Source: Burhinus oedicnemus
Taxonomy: Eukaryota; Chordata; Aves; Charadriiformes; Burhinidae
Assembly: GCA_008921705.1 (NCBI GenBank)
Contig: VFFE01007669.1
Location: forward strand, 4,409,246-4,473,245
Direction of reading: 5' to 3'
DNA length: 64,000 nt
The notes beneath the pieces were generated by a model. It had not been told where the DNA came from. It worked only from the letters and a program-made list of their open reading frames with translations, and did no database searches. This document shows, one piece after another, positions 39,801-48,892 of this stretch. Within the stretch, counting starts at the first letter, position 1. Each line of letters begins with the position of its first letter. Position numbers and translations under genes: made by a program.

Positions 39801-42650
39801 GTATTATTTGATGTTAATAGAGTACATATTCTTCATGAGGACACCAAAATGTATTTGGTGCCTGTGTGCAGTGAAGGTCTTGGAATAGGGAAGAAACTAC
39901 AATCTCTCTGTAATTGGTCCCACAATCATAGCATATTCTTCTCAAGAACATCTGGGATAAACTCTGGATTTTACCACATGTAGTGTTTGAAATGATGTCT
40001 CTGTTGTGTAAAGGATGTATGTGAAAGTTTTGAAATTGACATTTGACCTGAGTGCATGATTATCTTTATAGATGCAATGCAGATGTCTTCAGAAACTCGC
40101 TCCTGCTGTCATCTTTCTTATTTTCACTATGCAGCCCATGAATTCTTTTCTTTAAGCCCTTTCCTTCACTATCTGCCAGTTAACTTCTCTTACTTTTCTA
40201 AAGCTTTAGGGGTAGATTGTGAACTTACTGTGATAAAAGTTTCTTGCACAAATAATTCCAGTGGCAAAGTTGAAAACTCTCACAATTTTAATGTTTTTCA
40301 GGATTTTTGTTGCTTGGCTTTTTTATATTTGGAATAATGTCATCATGCTTTTCTGTTCTTCAGGCATCCTTGATTTGAGGGACACTACTGTGATAAACCT
40401 TGTTAAACTTCCATTTGACACATTCTCATGAGAAAAATAGCACGTAGGCATTTCACTCCTCTCTACTCTGATCTGAATTTTGAGAGCCTCTTCCTTAGCA
40501 GTTAGCAAAACTAAATGAGCTTCCTTGGGCTTTGCCTGGAGTCAAGCTTTCCGTTGTGGGTAGGTATGTGGCACCTTCTTCATTCTTATCCAGTGCAATC
40601 CCACTGAAAGGGGATTTCCCCGTATCTACTACCTCAAGTTATGCCTGATATTGATGATATGCACTGTCTACATAGGAAACCTTGATAGCAGACTATTCTG
40701 CTCCTGAAAACTAGGAGGCAAAGAAAAAGATGTAATATTTATTATATTTTTTAAAAAGAATGAGTAATACTTAGTACTATTTGAGTGGATTTAGTTTTTA
40801 ACACTTTAGGTGGGTGACACTGAGCTGACTGCTCACCACTGTGAGAGAGAGGTTATCCATCTGGCCACTGGACCACAGTTTTATTGTAGAATGAAGGCAG
40901 GGCCTTCAAGGAAAAGCATTACGTACATTTATGGTGCTATGTAATAAAGGAAGTCTTTTAGAATACGTTTGGAAATTTCTAAAAGGTATTAATGAGTATG
41001 TTCTTCTCTCCTGCTGTGATACTGTTAAACTGGTAACACTGAAGCGATGTAGCTTTACAAATAAAAGGATACCTAAAAATCAGTGTCAGCTCTAACACAC
41101 GAAGAAAGTAGGTTTTCAATGAACTACAGAGGGGAAATATACCAGTTCCATGTATTTTTAAAGTTTTATAGAGCGTCTCATCTGGAGATGGTCTATACAA
41201 TTCACACTTTGCTTTCAAGCTACATCAACAGCTCCCAAAAACAAGAGATACAGCTCGGCTGTATTATGAAAAGTAGACCCCAACCTGTAATTTTGCAGCA
41301 GGTACCCATTTCTGCCAAGCAGCAGGTGCTGTGTTCAACGAGTGCTCTGGTGGGGAGTCCTGCAGTACATGCCCACTCACTTCTGGTCCATCAGTGAGGT
41401 GCCTTCTAACGTGACGAGATATTGCAAAGATCTGATTATTTTTCATACTGTTAATTTATGACAGTTTAAAAGACATCTTGGTGTTTTTATAATATTTAAA
41501 CTGCATGTCTGATAGAAGAAGTAATGAATGAGATCTTTCTCTTTGTGTCCTGTTGCCCTAGTCGAAGTGACTGATGCCTTATTTAAACAAGGAGTCCCAA
41601 CCATATCAGTGGAATGACTTGTAGGCAACAGTTTGTGAGCAAAAGTGGCAGAAAGAATGCTTGTTTATGTATGTTTTTGTGAGGGTAGCAGGAGTGCATG
41701 TGCATTAAGTGGATGCAAATGAGTATAAACAGAGACCTAATTTCTTTACCTTATTGCTTTTTACTTGGCAGATTTTAAAACCAGCGTGCTGCAGCAGGAT
41801 ATACTCATCAGGAAATGAGGTGCACGTTCACTTATGCTATCATATGGATTGTGGGATTATGAGTATGTTTTGTTTTTAACCTTGTAAGAAGTTTCTATGC
41901 CAGCTGCTAAATATGAACATTGCAGTCAGAGTGAACTAGCACCGTTTTACTTTATGCCTAAGTACTAGCAATTTCCTGGTGTAATTTGCTTAGGTAAAGC
42001 CTGAGAAGTCTGCTCTAGGATCAAGTCCTTAAAAACAAGTAAGGCTTGGTTGAACTATCAGATTGCTTCTCTATGCCAAAAAAATGTTATTAAATATACG
42101 TCCTGGAACAGACTTATTTAGCAAGTAAACATACTAATTTTTACTTCAAGTTAATACCTAATTGCTAAGAAACTTGCAGCTATGCTATATACTTGTGGGA
42201 GGTGAAGATCTTCGATAATTTGACAGATGTCACTTTAAAAGGAAGAGACAGAATTGGTAGTATCTGTGTTGTGCACAGATCTGCAACCCAACATTAGTAA
42301 TCTATTCCTGCCATTCTCAAACAGAGGGGAAAGTAGGTTAGTAGATGGCCAGGATGTCTCCACACAGCAACCACAAAATGAGCGCCATGCCTGGCTGATG
42401 AATATACTTCTTCATATATCCAGAATGCAATATATCTGCAAAGCACAGTATTTTTTTTTAGTTATCGAAGTCATTATCATACCTAATTTGCACTCATAAA
42501 TTAAAAGGCTTTGTTCCAGAACTGACTTTGCCATGTATCTCCGATGTAACTATGTTAGTTGTAAGGAAGGAAAAAGCACAAATTGGGTTTAAATTCCGCT
42601 ACGTCTGCACTTCAGCATAACTCAAGGCGGAAAGGTACGTTTCGAAAGAC
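36831..42650. other. Intergenic region upstream of the TLK1 CpG island
   Basis: AT-rich, with no recognised gene or young mobile element. A mixed TG/TA microsatellite lies at 38,879-38,935. Open frames of 60-125 codons here look random. Confidence 0.55.
38879..38935. repeat. TG/TA-rich microsatellite
   Basis: GCATGTGTACATGTGTGTAT followed by ACATATATCTATGTATAAAA and a TATATATATT run. Confidence 0.65.
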
Positions 42651-42946
42651 GCCCAGGTCAGGCTTGGTGCCCAGCTGGGAGCCTCAGCCTGTTGGGTGAG
42701 GGCTGGTGGGGCCTGGCACATGGCTCCTGCCCGACTTTCAGCTCCTCTGGTGGGAGCTGCTGCTTTGCAGCCAGCCGGGTTACGGCTGGCGAGCAACACC
42801 TTCTCCCTCGGGACAAGACTCGGGGACGGACGGACGGACACACGCAGCCCACCCCCACCGCGTCTCTGCCGCCGCACCGTCCCGTTCGGGAAAAAACACT
42901 TGCAATCCGGGAGACCCCTGTCAGCCTACCGGCTCCGCTCCCGCTT

Positions 42947-43029
42947 CCGCGCCGGAGCCGCCGCGCCTTCCCCCCGCGCCCTGCCACCATGGCGGGGCGC
43001 GGGGGGAAGGCGCGGCGGCTCCGACGCGG
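42947..43029. repeat. Near-perfect inverted repeat (hairpin) in the TLK1 CpG island
   Basis: Arms 42,953-42,981 and 42,995-43,023 are perfectly complementary (29 bp). Outward, after one mismatch (42,952/43,024), five more pairs form (42,947-42,951 with 43,025-43,029). Inward, a T-G wobble and three GCC/GGC pairs leave a 5-nt loop, ACCAT (42,986-42,990). The apex therefore presents GCCACCATGG, an optimal Kozak start. Because of the symmetry both strands read a nearly identical peptide segment, ending in GRGGKARRLRRG. Confidence 0.9.
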
Positions 43030-43321
43030 GCGGGACTCCGGGACGGAGGGAAGCGCCGCGGGCCCGGGGAGGGAGGTCCCCGCCTCGGGACGGGCGTGCG
43101 TGGGGAAGGCGGGGGTCAGCCGGCGGGGCGGCTGCGGGCCAGCCCAGGGTAGGGGCCGGCAGCGGCCATGGAGGCAAGAGCCGGTCGGCGCGCTCAGGCC
43201 GCGGGGCAGGTGCCGGCGCGGGGGGCGCCGCTCCCCGCCCGCCGCCCCTGGGCGGCTACGGCTCGGCTGGGCGCCGGCGGAGCGCGGCGCTCGCTCGGCT
43301 CGCGATCGTGTTTGCGCATGA
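42989..43321 (+). CDS. Possible upstream ORF with optimal Kozak start (110 codons), uncertain
   Basis: The ATG at 42,989 sits in GCCACCATGG and opens a 110-codon frame ending in TGA at 43,319-43,321. The product would be Arg/Gly/Ala-rich and starts MAGRGGKARRLRRG. It has no recognisable domain, and its composition only reflects the CpG island. Translation requires a TLK1 (or divergent) transcript that includes this position, which sequence alone cannot show. More likely a leader feature than a protein gene. Confidence 0.2.
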   Translation: MAGRGGKARRLRRGRDSGTEGSAAGPGREVPASGRACVGKAGVSRRGGCGPAQGRGRQRPWRQEPVGALRPRGRCRRGGRRSPPAAPGRLRLGWAPAERGARSARDRVCA

Positions 43322-43355
43322 CCCCTCCCCGCCTGCGCCCTCCCCTCCCCTCCCC

Positions 43356-43422
43356 GGCGGCGGCGGCGGCGGCGGCGGGGAAGGTTAGCCTCAGACACAG
43401 GCGGCTGCTCGGCGGCGGCGGC
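43356..43422. repeat. GGC trinucleotide repeats in the TLK1 5' region
   Basis: (GGC)7 at 43,356-43,376 and (GGC)4 at 43,411-43,422, separated by the segment that holds an in-frame stop TAG (43,386-43,388). Confidence 0.85.
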
Positions 43423-43551
43423 GACGCAGTGCAGAGGTGCGGGCAGGTTGCGCCGGCCCCGCGCCCCGTCTCTCCCGCGCCCCGCCTGCCTCCGGAGCCC
43501 GCTCCCCGCCGGCGGCCTCCCCGCGCCGGTGTCGGGCCCGGCCCCCCGGCC

Positions 43552-43635
43552 ATGAGCGCGGCGCTGGGTGTCCCCCCGCCGCGCCGCCTCCCCCGCCGCC
43601 CCCGGCGGCTGCCGGGCTCCAGGAAAGTAGCTTGA
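43552..43635 (+). CDS. uORF overlapping the TLK1 start codon (27 codons)
   Basis: The ATG at 43,552 (GGCCATGA, purine at -3) opens 27 codons, MSAALGVPPPRRLPRRPRRL then PGSRKVA. It stops at TGA 43,633-43,635, whose last A is the first base of the TLK1 ATG (TGATG). The same frame is open further upstream from an ATG at 43,168 (155 codons in total). The geometry suits termination-reinitiation control. Function is inference. Confidence 0.4.
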   Translation: MSAALGVPPPRRLPRRPRRLPGSRKVA

Positions 43636-43779
43636 TGAGTGTCCAAAGTAGCAGTGGAAGTTTGGAGGGGCCGCCATCTTGGTCCCGGCTCTCCACGTCC
43701 CCACCGAGCCTGCAGGGCTGCTCCGCGGCGGCGGCCTCCCAGCTCCACGGCGCGCCGCCCGGCAAGCCGCCCAAGGAAG
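43635..43779 (+). CDS. TLK1: TLK1 first coding exon (tousled-like kinase 1, 3' partial)
   Basis: Encodes MSVQSSSGSLEGPPSWSRLS then TSPPSLQGCSAAAASQLHGA and PPGKPPKE, plus the first G of a Gly codon, ending at donor GAAG|gtaacc. The first ~16 residues are the hallmark N-terminus of vertebrate TLK1 and are absent from TLK2. TLK1 is a nuclear Ser/Thr kinase, active in S phase, that phosphorylates the histone chaperone ASF1; its coiled coils and kinase domain are encoded downstream of this window. The start is firm: the frame has a TAG at 43,386-43,388 and no ATG between it and 43,635. The start context is weak (T at -3). The middle of the exon (LQGCSAAAASQLHGA) is an Ala-rich, lineage-variable part. 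Confidence 0.95.
43670..43680 (-). promoter_or_regulatory. YY1-type site inside TLK1 coding exon 1
   Basis: GCCGCCATCTT is the exact reverse complement of the YY1 consensus AAGATGGCGGC. It encodes part of G-P-P-S-W. Downstream YY1 sites are common just after the start sites of CpG promoters, so a promoter role is plausible. Confidence 0.55.
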
Positions 43780-46700
43780 GTAACCAGCGCGCCGCGGGGC
43801 TGCGCGGGGGGCCCGGCCCTCGGGGAGGGGCCCGGCGGCCGCTGCCGGAGGCCGGTCCCGGGCTGGCGGGGAGCGGCGGCGGGAGAGGCTGGTGCCTCCG
43901 GCGGCGGCGCGGGGTCAGCGCTGGGCCCGGCGGTGGCGAGGGGAGCCTCCGGCGCTGGGCGAGCGGGGCCCCGCCGCCGCTCGGCAGCGCGGCGGCGCCT
44001 CGTTGTTCCCCACCCCCCCCCTCCTCCTCCCCGTTCTCCCGGCCGTTCGCCGGGCCGCGGAGGGGGCTCGGCCGCGCTCCCTCCGCTGCCGGGCCGACCG
44101 GTCGCCTCTCCTCCTCCCGCGGCGGCTCTCCTCGGGCGGCCGCTCGCCGCGTCCTCCCCGAAATCGGTTCCCTTCCGCCAGCGGCAAAGTACAAGTGCTG
44201 CGCCGGAGGATGCGGCCGTTGTTGCTGGATGGAGGGAGTCGGGCACTTTTGGCATCATGGAGGTGGGGAGGAGAGAGGGGCCCACATCGGAGGGTTCGTC
44301 CCGGTGGGGAAGGCGCCCTCGGGGGCGGCCGGTTTTACGGCCAGAAGTGACAGGGCGCCTTACGGCCACCACGGAATGACTGCAACTTTCTCCTGTCCTC
44401 CATCACGCCTTAGATGATAATATTTTTCTCCTCCCTCCCCTGCTCCTCCCCTCTTGTGTTACACCGACAGCGACAGCAGGGTGTTGTGGGTGTTTGCAGG
44501 GAATATCTGTATGAAGGTTATGAGCAAACAAGTCCCTTCGCTCTTCCCTTTCGGGTATTGTCTGGTTTTCCTCCTTGCGTTGAAATGTATTGCCACAAGA
44601 TGTAGCAGTTATACAGCTAGTGAATTGCTCGGTCCTTTTAGCTAAAATAACTACTTGCTGAACCCCGGTTAGTCGCGGAGGAGAACTTTTATACACGGAT
44701 ACTTGCATAGCGAGCAGTTGTATAATTTTACTCGATTTGCCCCAGTTTAATGAATGCCATGTAGCGTTTCTTGTAGCGTCTGCAAAACGCCATCGCCTAA
44801 GCAGGAAACTTGCTAACTTAAAATTGAAATAACAGTGAAAATGAGGAGTCTTTGTTTTTCAAGTCTTCCTGTAGCTGCTTGCTTCTTTTTTTTTTTGTTG
44901 TTGTTGTTGATAAGCGATGTGAGGACTTAGTAACAGGGATTCGACATCCTGAAAATGTATAACGCAGTCCGTGTTTCTCCATTTTCCCCGCCAGCAGTTG
45001 TCAGACTCGTATCACTCCGTGTCACTTTTGCACACGCTCCTGCAGGTAGATTGACATGAAATGCTCCAGAAAATATCTGGAAAGGAATTATGGTATATGT
45101 TAAAGATGCTGAGTAAAGTGGCAGGCATTTTGTGCTCGTCTTCTTTGGGAAACTGAAGCTCTTAGAAAAACAACAACCACTAGCCAAATCTATAGTTTAA
45201 GTTTATCAAGAGTAGGTTTCTTCAGTGTTGCAACACTTGTTACGAATATGCACACATAAAATAGTCACGTAGAGAGTATATGTGAGGTATTTTTGGATGT
45301 ATTTCAGATACCCGGCATACAAGCCTGAAATTGTTATTGCAGCACAACTTATATATCTATTTATTTTAAAGAAAAATGGTGTTTCTTGAGCACCTCTGTT
45401 TAAGGAAGGAAAAATATTTTTGTGCAATTAATTTTTAACGCGATGCTGCTGCTGCTTTTTACTTTTTCTATTTCTTCCGACTCATGCTGTTGGATTCTTC
45501 TGGGTACTGTAGTTTACATCCTCTAATACAGATTCAGGGGTTACAGAGTAATCAAAACACTGGCGTGTGCTTGGTGCTATAATGTACTGTATTTGCACGG
45601 TGTTCCTGGGTCATGGTAATTGTGCATCCTTACTAGGTAGTTCTGTTTGAAAATCAGCAGAAGCTGCCAGCCGTGCTTGGGTTTATATTTTGCGTTCATG
45701 CTCGTGGGATGTTATCAGCACACCTTACTTTATGTAAGTACGTTTTACAGCGAAGTATCTTGCCTGAAAGCAATAGGCCGTGAAATACAAACATGTCGGT
45801 GTGTTAGTAGACATTGGCTTATATACGTGAAAGAATGATGGCGGACCAAACTCATGAACGTGCAATATTTGCAGTGCAGTGTATTTATAGGAGTTTGTGC
45901 TCCCATCGATTCTGAACTTGTGATACCTTGTGATGTTAACAGCAGTTACGGGTTCCGGAGCCGCGCACGAGGCTGCTGGCCCGTACTGGATCAGAGCTGT
46001 GTCACTGCTAGTGCCTGTGCCGGTTTTGAGTGGGTAATATTGCCAGATATGGTGCATTCGGCGCTTGGGCTGAGCTTGTGGCCCAGCCTGGCCTTCTGGT
46101 TAAAGGATTCGAATGCCTTTGGTTGGCTTCTGTGACAGTTTTGCCCACGTTGCCTTTGGAGCCGCAGGCCTTTACTGAGCACACCATGTGGGCTGTGGTT
46201 TATCCGACCTTACCTGTGATTCACTGTGAAAGTTTGGCATGAACCCACATCTCTCGTATGGGCTTTTAAAGGTTCTGATTTATTAAGAACAGAACCCCCC
46301 AGCACCCTGATTTAGGAAGTCCTAAAAATATTCTCTGAAGCTCTAATATGGAAAAGCAAAAAGAAAAGCTCTGCTGTGTATAACCATTGCACAAAGTTGT
46401 TTTGTTTTTTTTTTTTATTTTTTTTTTAAATGCAATGCCTTGTTAGTATCAAAAAGGCACTACTTGGAAAATACAGGTGAAATTAAATAAAATAAGTAGT
46501 CCTTTTTGAAATGCAGCACAACATTTCCGCAACATTTTTCATTGGGTGTTATCTTCTCCTATATCTTGACTTACAGGGACATCATGACTTCAATGTATGG
46601 ATTTGAATTTATGCTTTAAGATTTTACATTGAAAGGACTAGGGTGGACTGGAATGCAATTGTATCTGTACACTTCTATTGTACCAGAACTGTCTCTTGTT

Positions 46701-48878
46701 TGCATTTCAGTATAGCTTGTAAATGTCTGTAGTTCTGTCAATTGTTTTATATGCCAATAACTTATGTGTGGGATATGTGGTCACTTATTCAAGAGCCCTG
46801 CAGTAGATGCTATCAGGAATTTAAGAGGACTGTTACACAGTATTATTTTACACACAGTATGTGATTGTGTGGCTAGATCTTGTGCCACAGCTCATGTAAT
46901 TGCAATCGCTCAACTTTGTATTTGAAGTTTCTTGACTTGTGACTGCTTTATGCACGTAAGTAAAAAGACCAAAGCACATAGCTGGAAAGTGCTGTTTTGT
47001 AAATGGGGAATGTTCAGGCTATTGCAGACAAGACAGAGGGACAGAAGAGATTTTGAGATACGTATGAGTGTCTTGGAATAGGTTATTTTTTGAGGTTGGG
47101 GGCAGTGCTACAGTGTCTGGTAGTCAAGCATGATACTTCGCAAGTTGTTTTTTGTGTGTGCTGTTGGCTTTGAACACTTTACTAAAAGCAAAACAGAATG
47201 CCAAATACAACTTTGAATTACCACACCAGGAATGTGAATTTCAGTTTTCAAATTTGAGCCCAATTTAACATATGATGACAAAATGGTAAATAAACTCATG
47301 ACATGTATTTGACACTCTTTGAAGAACTAATGTTGTAGGTGTAGCACATTTTGTTGGTGACTTTTTTTTTTTAATTTGATAAATGTATACTATTTGTATT
47401 TACTGTTACCTAAAATACGATTGTAGTTGTCTCTCTGAGCTTAAAGGTACAGTTTATTTCCTCCTTAAGTTTCCAGTCCAGAAAACGTTTTTAGATGCTG
47501 GGTTGTGTGATGTGTGCTGCGTACAGTGTATTAGTCCGTGAATGTGAAAGCTGCTTGATCTTATTAAAACTTCCAAGGTTGTTTTTTTCTGTAGTTTGCT
47601 TGTAGTGTAAAAACTCAGCTGCTTTATTTGCTTTACCAGTAAGTTCTCAGCAAATTTGTTGGTTTTTATCATGCAACTGTAGACTGAGATTTTTATGGAT
47701 TTGGCTGGTTTACGTGGGAGCAGAGAAGAATGGGAACACTTCACATTTAAAGATGATGGTATATTTTCACTTAGGATGAGCACAGCAATCATAAAAGATT
47801 ATTTAGACTGGCTGTAGCATGAGCAGGTGTTGTGTAAGACTTTATGTTGTTCCACTGATATGCACAGATTCTAGGTTGTGATATTATTGCTGGTTTTCTT
47901 GCAGATGCGTTTCTCATAGTGAGCTGATGCTTATGCCACATTCCCATGAGGTTTTGTAGCGTGCCCAAATGAGAAATGGGAAGAGATGACCTTTTTTTTC
48001 TTTTTTCCATATAGGCCCTTGTTTGAATCTGGTTTTCTAAAAGGCAAATACTGCAGAGAATACAGCAAATTAGTAGTTGGGTGATTGTTTTGTTTTAGTT
48101 CTGTTTTAACTTGCCTGGAATGGAATTTCCCATTAACCTATTCCATTTTAAATGGAGAGAGAATCAATATCTTTAAGGACAGGCTGTATTTATTTATTAT
48201 TATCTCCATTTGAATAAAAAGCTTGTTATTTCTCTCTTTCTTTTTTTTTTACCTATACTTTTTTTTTTTTCCTTTTCTTTCAGCAAGTAAATTTTTTTTT
48301 CTTCAGCAAGCTGAAGTAAACTTGCTTATTAGTAATAGCTCCGGTCTGCAATGAGTCTTGACATTTCTTTGGATTTTCTTAGAGTCTAGTAATCCTAAAT
48401 GATTGCAAAATACTGTTGGGACCCTTGGAAAAGGCTACTGTATGTATGTCCATCACAGTCAAAGTTAGGTCTATAGAATTTTGCTGCCTGAAGAATGGAG
48501 GTTCCAGAAATACGACAGACTTAAATAATCCTTTATGCTTTTTGTGTTCTTGATATAAGGTTGTGTTTTGAAGTAGTACTTGCTCCTAATCCAGATTACT
48601 CACATACTGAATTTCTTGCCCCCACGCTGAGTTTTTTTACACAAAAAAATGTTGAAGTTAGTAAATAGTGTTTATGTGGTACAGTGTTTCGTGAACTGTA
48701 TCTCCCCTAAAACTTAAAAGCACACAAGGGGGGGAAGAAAAGCTTTGTCTTTATGAACTTCATGAACTTTTTGTTTGGCTTGGTGTGTTTCAGCTGTAAA
48801 AGAGGAAAAGGGGAAATTTGGTTTACCAAGTTGCTCTGAGTGGAGCTGAAGGTGAGAATGCCGGTGCTCCAGTTGTGA

Positions 48879-48892
48879 CCGCTGGAGGGCAG
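48879..48892 (+). promoter_or_regulatory. Candidate CTCF-type site
   Basis: CCGCTGGAGGGCAG matches 10 of 12 informative positions of the CCGCGNGGNGGCAG core by eye. It lies ~5 kb into TLK1 intron 1, next to a GC-richer patch. Occupancy is unknown. Confidence 0.3.

Larger units (their letters stand above)
42700..44390 (+). promoter_or_regulatory. TLK1: CpG island / TLK1 promoter and 5' leader
   Basis: An abrupt change from AT-rich DNA to very GC- and CpG-rich sequence. It contains repeated GC boxes (CCCCGCC/GGGGCGG types), a TGCGCATG element at ~43,314 resembling an NRF1 half-site, two YY1-like ATGG/CCAT sites, and GGC repeats at 43,356-43,376 and 43,411-43,422. No TATA box is apparent. This is a typical housekeeping-gene CpG promoter. 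The exact transcription start cannot be read from sequence; it must precede 43,635. The same base bias produces several long overlapping open frames on both strands, which I do not consider genes. Confidence 0.85.

Noticed and set aside
42658..44372. Very long minus-strand open frames (348 and 392 codons) across the CpG island
   Set aside because: They are Arg/Ala/Gly/Pro-rich shadows of GC-rich DNA, overlap each other and TLK1 exon 1, and show no domain. Stop codons are rare at this composition.
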